From: Bacteroidota bacterium
GTDB lineage: Bacteria; Bacteroidota; Bacteroidia; Cytophagales; Cyclobacteriaceae
Direction: 5' to 3'
DNA length: 64,000 nt
Assembly (NCBI GenBank): GCA_022567155.1
Contig: JADFHN010000010.1
Location: forward strand, 1-64,000
A model generated the notes under the pieces. It saw nothing but the letters and a program-made list of their open reading frames with translations, was not told the origin of the DNA and made no database searches. How positions within the stretch are numbered: position 1 is the first letter of the stretch; each line of letters starts with the position of its first letter. Shown one piece after another: positions 19,331 to 28,266 of this stretch. Both the position numbers and the translations under genes were made by a program.

Positions 19331-20276
19331 GAACAGCCTGCGCAGATTGGTAAGGGAGAACCAACTGTCGGTAAACGATTTTATCTACCCTCTGTTTATT
19401 GAAGAAGGAGATAATATAGATACACCCATATCGTCAATGCCAGGTATTAACCGGTACTCTATTGATAAGTTAAGCACCATCATGGACCGTGTTAAGGAAG
19501 CTAAAATTCCTGCGGTTTTACTTTTCGGAATCCCCACACATAAGGATGAAGTTGGATCTAAGACCTGGAATGATCAGGGGGTTATTCAGCAGGCAATCAG
19601 ATATATTAAAGAAAACTACCCACAGGTAGCAGTGATTACCGATGTGTGCTTTTGTGAATACACTTCTCATGGACACTGTGGTGTTTTAGTAAATGAATAT
19701 GTTGACAACGACCTTACGCTCACTAATATTCAAAAGCAAGTCTTGTCACATGCAAGGGCCGGGGCGGATATGGTGGCTCCTTCAGGGATGATGGATGGCG
19801 CTATTGCCGGTGTTCGCATTACGTTGGATGATAATGGCTTTAACAATATGCCGATAATGGGCTATACTGCCAAGTATGCATCGGCTTTTTACGGGCCATT
19901 TAGAGAAGCGGCAGAGTCGGCTCCGGCTTTTGGCAACCGCAAGACTTACCAAATGGATCCTGCCAATGGCAGGGAGGCTATGTTAGAAGCTGAATACGAT
20001 AATTTAGAAGGCGTAGATATTTTAATGGTGAAACCGGCCATGGCTTATCTGGATGTCGTCAAAACCTTTAAAAATAAATTTAATAAACCTATTGCGGCTT
20101 ACAACGTAAGTGGTGAGTATTCTATGATAAAGGCTGCGGCAGCAAACGGTTGGATTGATGGCGACAAAGTGATGATGGAGCTTTTGCTCTCAATTAAACG
20201 GGCCGGGGCAGACATAATTATCACTTATTTTGCCCTGGAAGCAGCTCAACTTATAAACAAGGTAAATTATGAGTAG
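19302..20276 (+). CDS. hemB: Porphobilinogen synthase (delta-aminolevulinate dehydratase)
   Basis: A 324-residue TIM-barrel enzyme that condenses two 5-aminolevulinates into porphobilinogen. The zinc-site cysteines are present in [14 protein letters not shown], indicating a Zn-dependent rather than Mg-only enzyme. The Schiff-base lysines lie in [19 protein letters not shown] and [12 protein letters not shown]. The first 29 bases overlap the end of hemD, and the last eight overlap hemL. The basic N-terminal [17 protein letters not shown] fits family members. Confidence 0.95.
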   Translation: MNRTRRLRNRNSLRRLVRENQLSVNDFIYPLFIEEGDNIDTPISSMPGINRYSIDKLSTIMDRVKEAKIPAVLLFGIPTHKDEVGSKTWNDQGVIQQAIRYIKENYPQVAVITDVCFCEYTSHGHCGVLVNEYVDNDLTLTNIQKQVLSHARAGADMVAPSGMMDGAIAGVRITLDDNGFNNMPIMGYTAKYASAFYGPFREAAESAPAFGNRKTYQMDPANGREAMLEAEYDNLEGVDILMVKPAMAYLDVVKTFKNKFNKPIAAYNVSGEYSMIKAAAANGWIDGDKVMMELLLSIKRAGADIIITYFALEAAQLINKVNYE

Positions 20277-21561
20277 CGTATTTCAAAAATCTGCCGAGGC
20301 CTTGAAACGAGCTGAAAAAGTGCTGGTTGGCGGGGTAAATAGCCCGGTAAGGGCATTTACATCAGTAGGAGGACAACCTATTTTTATCAAAGAAGCGCAA
20401 GGCTCCCATATTATCGATGTGGATGATCAGGTTTATCTGGATATAGTATTGTCTTATGGACCCATGATTCTGGGTCATGGCCATCCTGCTGTGAAAGAAG
20501 CAGTAGCGGCAGCCATTGACAAAGGATTTAGCTATGGGGCAACGGCAGAAGATGAGATAAACCTGGCAGAAATGATAATAGGCGCTTTCCCTGCGATTGC
20601 CAAAATCCGCTTTGTAAATTCAGGTACCGAGGCAGTGTTAAGCACCATTCGCCTGGCCAGGGCATTTACCGGTAAAGACAAGATAATTAAGTTTTCGGGA
20701 TGTTATCATGGCCACATGGATGCCTTATTGGTAGCTGCCGGATCGGGGTTGGCCACATGGAGCATACCGTCGAGTAAAGGAGTACCTGAGGCCGCAGTAG
20801 AGAATACCCTAATTGCCCAATATAATAATATAGAAACGGTTGCTAATTTGCTCAATGAGCATGCAGATGTAGCTGCAATTATCCTGGAGCCTATAGCCGG
20901 CAATATGGGTGTAGTGGTGCCCACAAACGACTTCTTAAGTGGGCTGGAAGCACTGGCCAGACAATATGGGGTACTTATAATCGTAGATGAAGTAATGACC
21001 GGATTTAGGTCAACGTTTGGCGGGGCACAGGAATTGTTGGGCATTAAGGCTGATATTACATGCCTGGGTAAGGTTATTGGAGGAGGATTTCCCGTAGGCG
21101 CCTATGGAGCCCGGGCCGGGATCATGGATATGGTTGCCCCTTTGGGCAAGGTATATCAGGCAGGTACATTATCTGGTAACCCGGTAGCTATGGCGGCAGG
21201 TTTGGCCACCTTAAAAGAGCTAAAAAAGCAAAACCCTTATCAACAGTTTGCCGAACGGACCAATTCATTGGCCAATACCATTACCGCAGCAGCATTCGAA
21301 GCAGAAATTCCGGTTACTGTAAACCATTTTGGTTCGATGATAAGCCCGTTTTTTACCGGCCAGCCGGTAACCGATTTTCAATCGGCACAAACCAGCGACA
21401 CCAATGTTTTTGCTTCCTTCTTTTGGGATATGATCAAAAACGGGATATTCCTGCCACCTTCTCAATTTGAATCCTGGTTTCTTTCCACCGCCATGTCAAC
21501 TGAAGATTTTTCCCGGTTAGAGCAGGTCGTCTATCAATCAATCATCAATCTAAAGAAATAA
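20269..21561 (+). CDS. hemL: Glutamate-1-semialdehyde 2,1-aminomutase
   Basis: A 430-residue PLP enzyme that turns glutamate-1-semialdehyde into 5-aminolevulinate, the step after HemA. Motifs are [51 protein letters not shown] and the PLP lysine in [16 protein letters not shown] (about residue 267). Length is standard. It overlaps hemB by eight bases and shares one base with hemE (TAATG), consistent with tight coupling in the operon. Confidence 0.95.
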   Translation: MSSVFQKSAEALKRAEKVLVGGVNSPVRAFTSVGGQPIFIKEAQGSHIIDVDDQVYLDIVLSYGPMILGHGHPAVKEAVAAAIDKGFSYGATAEDEINLAEMIIGAFPAIAKIRFVNSGTEAVLSTIRLARAFTGKDKIIKFSGCYHGHMDALLVAAGSGLATWSIPSSKGVPEAAVENTLIAQYNNIETVANLLNEHADVAAIILEPIAGNMGVVVPTNDFLSGLEALARQYGVLIIVDEVMTGFRSTFGGAQELLGIKADITCLGKVIGGGFPVGAYGARAGIMDMVAPLGKVYQAGTLSGNPVAMAAGLATLKELKKQNPYQQFAERTNSLANTITAAAFEAEIPVTVNHFGSMISPFFTGQPVTDFQSAQTSDTNVFASFFWDMIKNGIFLPPSQFESWFLSTAMSTEDFSRLEQVVYQSIINLKK

Positions 21562-22598
21562 TGGCAACATTTAACGATATTTTTTTAAAGGCTTGCAGAA
21601 GAGAAAAAACTGATTATACGCCTGTATGGTTTATGCGGCAGGCAGGCAGATACCAGAAGGAATACCAAAAAATTAAGGAAAAGTACAGTATTAAAGAAAT
21701 TAGCACCATTCCGGAGGTAAGCACAGAAGTAACTTTGCTTCCGGTAGCTCAATTCGAACTGGATGCAGCCATAATATTTTCTGATATTCTTATCCCCTTA
21801 GAGCCAATGGGCATAAGTTTTGAGTACAAGGCAGGTTACGGGCCATTAATTCACAATCCGATCAGTAAGAATGGTGATGTTGATAAGTTACGTATGGTAG
21901 ATGTTCAGGAGGAGCTGTCATTTACCGGCAAAGCCCTGCAAATGCTAAAACAGGAATTGTCAATACCCTGCCTGGGTTTTGTAGGAGGCCCTTTTACCCT
22001 GGCCAGTTATATGATTGAAGGTGGCCCGTCTAAAAGTTATATCAAGCTTAAGGAAGTTATGTACAACAACTCCGGTACCTGGCACTCTTTGCTCGATAAA
22101 CTGGCCACGATTATGGGTGAATACCTCAATTTTCAAATAGATAGTGGCGCTATGGCCGTACAGATCTTCGATAGTTGGATAGGCATACTTGATGCTGACG
22201 ATTACCGTCAATATGTTTATCCTCACATGCAAAAAATGGTGGCTATAATCAAGGAGAGGCATGCTGCCGTGCCCTTGATTCTGTTTGGGGTAAATGCGTC
22301 ACATCTTAACCCTTATTTTAAGCAACTGGGAGCTGATGTGGTGGGTATTGACTGGAAAACCGATCTGGCCAACGCCTGGAAGGATATGAATTACGAAGTT
22401 GCCGTACAGGGTAACCTTGATCCAACTGCACTTTTTGCCGACTGGCCGGTATTAGAATCTAAAACAAAGACAATACTTGACTCGGTTAAAGGTAGAGCGG
22501 GCCATATATTTAACCTTGGTCATGGCATTTTACCGGGCACACCAGTTGAGCATGTTAAAAAATTAGCCGAATTTGTACATAATTATACGCGTAACTGA
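21561..22598 (+). CDS. hemE: Uroporphyrinogen decarboxylase
   Basis: A 345-residue TIM-barrel enzyme that removes four carboxyl groups from uroporphyrinogen III to give coproporphyrinogen III. It carries the signature WFMRQAGRYQKEY near the N-terminus (about 23-35), the ILIPLEPMG segment with the FSDI aspartate, GFVGGPFTLASYMIEGG, and NLGHGILPGTPVEHV at the C-terminus. The start overlaps the hemL stop by one base and the stop overlaps the hemN start by one base. Confidence 0.95.
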   Translation: MATFNDIFLKACRREKTDYTPVWFMRQAGRYQKEYQKIKEKYSIKEISTIPEVSTEVTLLPVAQFELDAAIIFSDILIPLEPMGISFEYKAGYGPLIHNPISKNGDVDKLRMVDVQEELSFTGKALQMLKQELSIPCLGFVGGPFTLASYMIEGGPSKSYIKLKEVMYNNSGTWHSLLDKLATIMGEYLNFQIDSGAMAVQIFDSWIGILDADDYRQYVYPHMQKMVAIIKERHAAVPLILFGVNASHLNPYFKQLGADVVGIDWKTDLANAWKDMNYEVAVQGNLDPTALFADWPVLESKTKTILDSVKGRAGHIFNLGHGILPGTPVEHVKKLAEFVHNYTRN

Positions 22599-23962
22599 TG
22601 AGAAGCGATTTAATCCAGAAGTATAATATTCCGGGCCCCAGATATACCAGCTATCCTACGGTTCCATTCTGGGATGCGGAGGATATCGCTATGGCCGACT
22701 GGATTAAAACATTACGAAAAGCATTCAATGAGAGCAATCAGGAGGAGGGAATTAGCTTATATATCCACATGCCCTACTGTGAGAGCCTATGCACCTTTTG
22801 TGCCTGTCATAAGCATATCACCAAGAGGCATAGTGTGGAAGAGCCTTATATTACTACCGTCTTGAAGGAGTGGCAACTGTACTGTGATATATTAGACGGG
22901 AAACCCCGGATTAAAGAAATCCATTTGGGTGGAGGGACACCCACATTCTTTTCTCCACAGCAGCTAACAAGGCTGATTGATGGTATTTTTAAAAGAGCAG
23001 AAAAAAGTAAAAATTATTCGTTTAGTTTTGAAGGTCATCCAAATAATACTACTGAAGAGCATCTGCAAACACTTTATGACCTGGGTTTTAAGCGAAACAG
23101 TTTTGGAGTACAGGATTACGATCCGGTAGTTCAAAAAGCGATTCACCGCATTCAACCCTTTGAGGTTGTAGAAAGGGTGACTTCTGCTTCCAGAAGGATT
23201 GGTTACGATTCAGTTAGCCATGATTTGGTCTTTGGTTTGCCTTTCCAAACCGAAAACAGTATTCGTAATACCATCCAAACGACCATCCGCATAAAACCTG
23301 ATAGGATTGCCTACTACAGTTACGCCCATGTACCCTGGATTAAAGGAGTAGGCCAGCGGGGTTTTGATGAAAATGACCTTCCTAAGGATAGCCAAAAGCG
23401 TTTCCTATACGAATTGGGTAAACAGCTGTTTTTTGACAATGGCTATGAAGAAATTGGTATGGATCACTTTGCCTTGCCGAGCGACTCACTGTACAAAGCC
23501 ATTGGTACTGGAACTTTGCACCGCAATTTTATGGGCTATACGGCTGAAAAAACCAAGCTAATGATTGGTCTGGGCGCTTCATCAATAAGCGACTCATGGT
23601 ATAGTTTTGTGCAAAACGAGAAGAATATCGATGATTACACCCGCAAGGTGGAGCAGGGCAAGCTACCCGTATTTCGCGGGCACCTGCTTAACGACAGCGA
23701 TTTGGTCATTCGCAGACATATTTTAAATATTATGTGTCAGTTGCAAACCTCGTGGGAGGATCCCAAACTCTATGTTGATGAAATCCCTGAGGTGGTGAAT
23801 AGGTTAGCAGAAATAGAAAAAGATGGATTAATTGAGATTGATGGTTTTTCTTTACGTGTGAAGCAGGAAGGCCGTATGTTTTTACGTAATATATGTATGG
23901 CTTTCGACCTCAGACTCATTGAAAACAAGCCGGCTACAAGAATTTTCTCCATGACGATTTAA
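22598..23962 (+). CDS. hemN: Oxygen-independent coproporphyrinogen III oxidase (radical SAM)
   Basis: A 454-residue radical SAM enzyme that oxidatively decarboxylates coproporphyrinogen III to protoporphyrinogen IX without O2. The cluster motif is CESLCTFCACHK (CX3CX2C, with the additional C typical of true HemN) at about residues 62-73, preceded by YTSYPTVPFWD, and followed by HLGGGTPTFFS and GHPNNTTEEHL. The length and the YTSYP and CxC features point to HemN rather than the heme chaperone HemW. It is the last gene of the hemA operon. Together with the divergent hemH-hemG pair it completes the protoporphyrin pathway. Confidence 0.93.
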   Translation: MRSDLIQKYNIPGPRYTSYPTVPFWDAEDIAMADWIKTLRKAFNESNQEEGISLYIHMPYCESLCTFCACHKHITKRHSVEEPYITTVLKEWQLYCDILDGKPRIKEIHLGGGTPTFFSPQQLTRLIDGIFKRAEKSKNYSFSFEGHPNNTTEEHLQTLYDLGFKRNSFGVQDYDPVVQKAIHRIQPFEVVERVTSASRRIGYDSVSHDLVFGLPFQTENSIRNTIQTTIRIKPDRIAYYSYAHVPWIKGVGQRGFDENDLPKDSQKRFLYELGKQLFFDNGYEEIGMDHFALPSDSLYKAIGTGTLHRNFMGYTAEKTKLMIGLGASSISDSWYSFVQNEKNIDDYTRKVEQGKLPVFRGHLLNDSDLVIRRHILNIMCQLQTSWEDPKLYVDEIPEVVNRLAEIEKDGLIEIDGFSLRVKQEGRMFLRNICMAFDLRLIENKPATRIFSMTI

Positions 23963-24177
23963 CATAGTAAGGCGATTCATTGCATCGGGAATTTTAAAAA
24001 TCCTAAAAATATATGAAAATTAATGTGACACGATATGCCGGTTATGTTAATATGGCAAATCAATAATTATTATGTTAAAATAGATAAAGTCTATTTTACA
24101 TACGTTGTCACTTTTTAATAATAGGGCGTGCCTGTATTTGATTATCTTTCCACCTGGATTATTAAAGACTGATTAAC

Positions 24178-25680
24178 ATGATAAAATACCGGAAATACGG
24201 AATACTGATAATCCTGACAAGTTTTTCGGGATTCGTACAGGCACAAACCGACGTAGACCTAACCAAACAAACCGTTGACACCAACGAATCGGCGTCACAC
24301 ATCTGGTTCCTCGCTTCTGACGAACTCAAGGGCAGGGATACAGGATCTCCTGAGATTGATATTGCAGCATCCTATATTGCAGCACAGTTCCGGAAATATG
24401 GTGTATTACCTGTAACCGGCGACAGTGGATACTACCAGGCCGTGCCGCTGGAAGCAACCAAACCTCCGTCTCAAGGTACATTACACGCTGGTGATTTTTC
24501 TTTTACGATCGGAGAAAACCTTGTGGCCTTGCAGGCGACGAATATTACCGCAGAACATCCTGTTTTATTCTTGGAATTCGCCATGCCGGAGGAATTAACC
24601 AGGGAAAACGTGAAGGGGAAAATAATCATAGCCAAAGCAGGTAAATCAGGTGAAAGAAATCCCAGAAGTTTTTTTAGCTTAAGTCGCGATAAACGTAAAG
24701 CGGCAAAAGAAAACGGAGCGGTTGCACTCGTGGAGTTGTACAATTCCACTGCCTTTCCCTGGTCGATGTTACTGAATTTTCTTAACCGTGAGCAATTGCG
24801 TTTAGCAGGGAATGATAATGAAACGGACCAAGATAATTTTGGACACTTGTGGGTATATGATCCGGGAAATGCATTTTACGCATATTTATCGGACAACAAA
24901 AAGATAGCTGCACGGATTGGGCTTACATCAAAAGAAAGAACAGCTGTAAAAGCTACCAACGTAATCGGTATGGTGGAAGGAACAGACCCTGAACTGAAAA
25001 ACGAATACATTTTATTGTCTGCACATTACGATCATATCGGGTACAAAACCGGAACACATGGTGAAGACTCCATATACAATGGGGCGCGTGACAATGCCAT
25101 AGGTGTAGCTGCCATATTAAGCGCCGCCCAGGGTTTTGGTAAATACCCGCCTAAGAGGTCTGTTATTTTTCTTGCGTGCACCGGTGAAGAAAAGGGACTT
25201 TTGGGAAGCAAGTGGTTTGCTGAAAATCCGCCTGTTGCCCTGCATAAGATTGTATATAACCTGAATATTGACGGAGGTGGTTATAACGATGTAACCAAAG
25301 TTTCGATCGTGGGCTTACACCGCACCACGGCCGAAAAACACCTGATAAGCGCGGTTCATGATTTCGGACTTGAGCCTATTGCCGATCCGGCCCCGGAACA
25401 AAATTTATTTGACCGTTCGGATAATGTGAGTTTTGCAGCTAAAGGCATTCCGGCACCCACATTCAGCACCGGATTTACCTCTTTTGACGAGGAAATAATG
25501 AAGTATTACCATCAGGTAACCGACGAAGCTGAATCGCTCGACTATGATTACCTGGCAAAATATTTTCTTTCTTACGTACTGGCTGCACGGCGGATTGCCA
25601 ACATGGAGGAAACTCCGTTCTGGACAAAAGGTGACAAGTACGAAGAAGCAGGCAGGAAGTTGTATGAACTGAATAAATAA
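24178..25680 (+). CDS. M28-family metallopeptidase, secreted
   Basis: A 500-residue aminopeptidase-like enzyme with a signal peptide (YGILIILTSFSGFVQAQ). After a protease-associated-like insert (about 95-230) the M28 core shows SAHYDHIGYKTG, YNGARDNAIGVAAI, ACTGEEKGLLGSKWF and NLNIDGGGY, giving the usual two-zinc ligand set, with a final His in KYYHQVTDEAESLDYDYL. It would release N-terminal amino acids from peptides outside the cytoplasm. It follows the hem operon after 215 bases and is probably a separate unit. Confidence 0.9.
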   Translation: MIKYRKYGILIILTSFSGFVQAQTDVDLTKQTVDTNESASHIWFLASDELKGRDTGSPEIDIAASYIAAQFRKYGVLPVTGDSGYYQAVPLEATKPPSQGTLHAGDFSFTIGENLVALQATNITAEHPVLFLEFAMPEELTRENVKGKIIIAKAGKSGERNPRSFFSLSRDKRKAAKENGAVALVELYNSTAFPWSMLLNFLNREQLRLAGNDNETDQDNFGHLWVYDPGNAFYAYLSDNKKIAARIGLTSKERTAVKATNVIGMVEGTDPELKNEYILLSAHYDHIGYKTGTHGEDSIYNGARDNAIGVAAILSAAQGFGKYPPKRSVIFLACTGEEKGLLGSKWFAENPPVALHKIVYNLNIDGGGYNDVTKVSIVGLHRTTAEKHLISAVHDFGLEPIADPAPEQNLFDRSDNVSFAAKGIPAPTFSTGFTSFDEEIMKYYHQVTDEAESLDYDYLAKYFLSYVLAARRIANMEETPFWTKGDKYEEAGRKLYELNK

Positions 25681-25833
25681 CCGTATTCATAATAGCTGTT
25701 TTATAATTGTAAAAATGAGACAGACAACTCCCGGTAGTTTGTGTTTTGCATGTTTGATTACGTTTTTTAATGAATTCTAATAAATAAGATCAGCTAGCAA
25801 ACCATGCAGTTTCGCGCTGTTTTCATGCCAAAA

Positions 25834-25905
25834 TGTGGATAAAACAGTGGACAACCATATGGATAACTATGTGAATAACACGGTGCAAAACTTGTTGAAA
25901 ACTAA
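25834..25905. other. 12-bp-phased array of DnaA-box-like repeats (candidate oriC or DnaA regulatory site)
   Basis: Six consecutive 12-mers start at 25834, 25846, 25858, 25870, 25882 and 25894. Their first nine bases are TGTGGATAA (perfect DnaA box), AGTGGACAA, TATGGATAA, TGTGAATAA, GGTGCAAAA and GTTGAAAAC. Mismatches rise from zero to several, but the spacing stays exact. An A-rich stretch follows. The array ends 13 bases before the -33 element of a candidate RNA gene. This could be part of a replication origin or a DnaA-controlled promoter; sequence alone does not decide. Confidence 0.55.
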
Positions 25906-25917
25906 TTAGAAAAAAAA

Positions 25918-25948
25918 TTTGCAGATGTCAAAAATGATTTTACCTTAG
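25918..25948 (+). promoter_or_regulatory. Bacteroidota promoter for the candidate RNA
   Basis: TTTG at 25918-25921, a 19-base spacer, then TACCTTAG at 25941-25948, one mismatch from TAnnTTTG. This predicts transcription from about 25953. Confidence 0.52.
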
Positions 25949-25952
25949 ATGC

Positions 25953-26272
25953 ATCAAGTGAGAGATATGGAATCGGCTAACGAGCCGGATCTCTGAGATT
26001 GAAAGTCGCTAAATAATGTACGAAGGATTGAATACGCAAGTAGGAGATTGAAACAACGAAAGGTGCAGAAGTACAATACTTAGTAGGTTTGTTCTCGAAA
26101 GTGGTCAAACTGATGATTTTCAATACTGGAAATTAGAAGTCAGGATGTTCGGCTTCGGCCGGGCGGGTAGGCGGAAGTTCTTAACTGTAGCTTGGCGCGG
26201 TATTGTAACTACGGTTGTTATATCGTGAAAGCGGAGTTTATGTCGCAAGATTTAGGCTCCGCTTTTTGTTTT
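25953..26272 (+). ncRNA. Candidate structured RNA of about 320 nt, no known family
   Basis: There is no usable open frame, yet the stretch has a promoter, strong hairpins and a terminator. Near the 5' end GAGAT (25962-25966) pairs with ATCTC (25989-25993) around an inner CGGCT-AACG-AGCCG hairpin. A UUCG tetraloop hairpin, CGGC-TTCG-GCCG, lies at 25150+1000, that is 26150-26161. It ends in a nine-pair terminator. I tested it by eye against tmRNA, RNase P RNA, SRP RNA and 6S RNA and saw none of their conserved cores. Short frames such as the 15-codon one at 25950-25997 (MHQVRDMESANEPDL) exist but are not convincing genes. Confidence 0.5.
26228..26272 (+). terminator. Intrinsic terminator of the candidate RNA
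   Basis: AAAGCGGAG at 26228-26236 pairs perfectly with CTCCGCTTT at 26257-26265 across a 20-base loop, followed by a T-rich tract to 26272. Confidence 0.75.
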
Positions 26273-26426
26273 ATTCAGGTTTTGATACCGGAAGCAAATG
26301 TTCGTATTTAATTGTCGGTGAGCTACAAACCCGGGCTTTTCTCAAGTTTTACTTGTGAAGCCGTGCAAGTTTTCCAATAAACATTCGTAAATACCTGTTT
26401 ACTTATTTCACGGTTTACCTGCTTAC

Positions 26427-27413
26427 TTACTTCACCAGATTTTCGATGCCTTTATTTTTCTTTGGCAACACATAATGAAGCCCGATGTTTACCCGGTATG
26501 TGGGCGAAAGCTGAGTACCGGTAGGATTGGCATACAGGGGCAGCTCCACATTTGTTTCAAATGTAAGGTTGGGAGTGATGGAGATACCGGCCCCGGGAAT
26601 AAGATATACCCAGTCACCCCCGGTGGATGGTAGCAATTCACTATTGAATTCATCTGCCTGAGCTTTGCGATACCTTACCCCCAGCGAAGGGCTGAACATG
26701 ACGGAACCAACCCTGAACTGATCGGACACGCCGGCCAGTATCCTTAAATTTTCTCCTATTTTATACGTTGAAGAGCCGTTCAGATAATCGGTATTTGTGC
26801 CGGTTTGGCGGTAGGTAACCACCGAATAAAGCGACATGGTGGGCCGGCTATCAAGTTGGTAAATATAATTCCCCCAGTAAATAATATCCCAGGCGCCGCT
26901 TCCGGGCTGAAGGTCCGCATTCAGAATCAGCCCCCGGCTGTTTAACTCGCTGGAAGAGCCAGTAGGCATTTTTGGCCCTAACCCCATGGAGAGCACGTGT
27001 TTTTGACTATTCAGTGAAGTTACCCTGTATTTAAATAATATCAGCAGGTCTCCGATACCCTGTGTTGATTCAAAATCGTTAAAGCCCCCCGGCTGAGTAA
27101 TATTTCGTTCCTGTCTCACAAACGGTATTAAAGCTTCAACACCAATGCGATCGGTAATGGAATAGCCTGCACTTAAAATCAGCGAGCTTGTAATTCGTTC
27201 CCGGGCACGATCTTCAATGAGAGTGGTTCCCTCTTTTAACGTTCGTAGTATATTGGCGTCGTAGGTGAGCGTAAACTGTGCCGTGCCCTGGTAGCTCGGT
27301 GGCAACCCCAGATTGGTTGAAATAGGCACACCACCTGAACAGCACGTCTGGCTAAAACCAGGGGAAACCGTGAGGATGAAACCAATCAGTAATATCGCTG
27401 TGATGATCCGCAT
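26427..27413 (-). CDS. Outer-membrane beta-barrel-like protein
   Basis: A 328-residue secreted protein with a signal peptide (TAILLIGFILTVSPGFSQ) followed by a conspicuous TCCSGG. The rest alternates amphipathic strands with turns (for example QFTLTYDANILRTL, SLILSAGYSITDRIGVEALIPF, LTFETNVELPLYANP), as in outer-membrane channels of the type annotated as transporter or phenol-degradation MetA-like proteins. The C-terminal strand NIGLHYVLPKK is not at the very end. The paired cysteines might bind a metal. It stands alone between the candidate RNA and a MITE-like element; substrate unknown. Confidence 0.6.
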   Translation of the reverse strand: MRIITAILLIGFILTVSPGFSQTCCSGGVPISTNLGLPPSYQGTAQFTLTYDANILRTLKEGTTLIEDRARERITSSLILSAGYSITDRIGVEALIPFVRQERNITQPGGFNDFESTQGIGDLLILFKYRVTSLNSQKHVLSMGLGPKMPTGSSSELNSRGLILNADLQPGSGAWDIIYWGNYIYQLDSRPTMSLYSVVTYRQTGTNTDYLNGSSTYKIGENLRILAGVSDQFRVGSVMFSPSLGVRYRKAQADEFNSELLPSTGGDWVYLIPGAGISITPNLTFETNVELPLYANPTGTQLSPTYRVNIGLHYVLPKKNKGIENLVK

Positions 27414-27844
27414 ATATCTTTATTTATAAGTCAGAACAATGAAAGAAGCGGAATAATTCAATCGATTTAATTGATTTTAGGCAGAGTTATGATTTTAGTT
27501 GAAGTTACCCCGAAATTTTGATATAAAAATTCATAACTCACTCAATGTCAAGGTTTTGATAGTTTTCGCAAGTGGAAAAGCACATTTTTTAAAAAACGGG
27601 GTAACTTCAAAAATGATTTTAGCCATTGAATAATGACAAAATCTTTATTAACTTATCACCCATTGGGTGAATTAATAAACGTATAACAGTTTGTTTTCAT
27701 TGTACTTCACGATTTCCAATAGATACGTTGCCTGTAGCAGGTGTAAAAGCCATTTCCGGTACCTGATAAACGGAACTGCAGAACGTTTTTCCCGAGGGAG
27801 CAATTCATGTTATCTCAACTCAGACTCAACTTAATTCCAAGCAT
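27414..27844. other. Divergent gap containing a MITE-like element
   Basis: A 431-base AT-rich gap between divergent genes. Apart from the inverted-repeat element at 27499-27612 I see no open frame. The last 200 bases should contain the promoter of the SnoaL-like gene. Confidence 0.5.
27489..27622. mobile_element. MITE-like element with 14-bp inverted ends and 10-bp flanking direct repeats
   Basis: TTGAAGTTACCCCG at 27499-27512 is matched by its perfect reverse complement CGGGGTAACTTCAA at 27597-27610, with an AT-rich, non-coding middle. The direct repeat ATGATTTTAG lies on both sides (27489-27498 and 27613-27622), as expected of a target-site duplication. No transposase is in the window. Alternatively it is only a large hairpin. 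Confidence 0.5.
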
Positions 27845-28237
27845 ATGAAACTTGAACTTAAAGAGATACGCCGACAACGGGATGAGTGGCTCGATGCGGT
27901 CAACAGCAACGATATCGATCGTGTGAAGTCCATTTTAACAGATGATGCTGTATGGATACCCCCTGGTATGCCTGCACTCAACGGTAAAAATGCCATTGTG
28001 GACTGGATTAGTCCGTTTTTTGAAACCTATAATTACGAATTCAGTATTGATGAACTTGACGTGAAAGGCGCGGGCGACTGGGCGGTGGAGCATGCCTCGT
28101 TTACATCCAGGCTCATACCTAAAGATGGCGATGGATCGGCCTCGGAACATCACGGCAAATACATTATAATCTGGCGATGGGAAAAAGACAATAAATGGCG
28201 TATTGAAAGATACCTGGATAATTCAGATCCGGAATAA
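27845..28237 (+). CDS. SnoaL/NTF2-like (DUF4440-type) protein
   Basis: A 130-residue cytosolic protein with the cone-fold pattern of the NTF2-like superfamily: an N-terminal helix (RRQRDEWLDAVNSNDIDRVKSIL), then DDAVWIPPGMPALNGKNAIVDWI, then strands ending GKYIIIWRWEKDNKWRIERYLDNSD. This family includes polyketide cyclases, dehydratases and many small ligand-binding proteins; no catalytic residue identifies the role. It starts about 12-30 bases before the eIF2B-like gene in the same direction, so they probably form an operon. Confidence 0.8.
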   Translation: MKLELKEIRRQRDEWLDAVNSNDIDRVKSILTDDAVWIPPGMPALNGKNAIVDWISPFFETYNYEFSIDELDVKGAGDWAVEHASFTSRLIPKDGDGSASEHHGKYIIIWRWEKDNKWRIERYLDNSDPE

Positions 28238-28266
28238 AATAATAACATGTGCTGGGGGAACCGCTG

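Noticed and set aside
25950-25997. Short frame MHQVRDMESANEPDL before the candidate RNA
   Set aside because: It overlaps the strong 5' stem of the candidate RNA and is too short to support by sequence alone; it could be a leader peptide.
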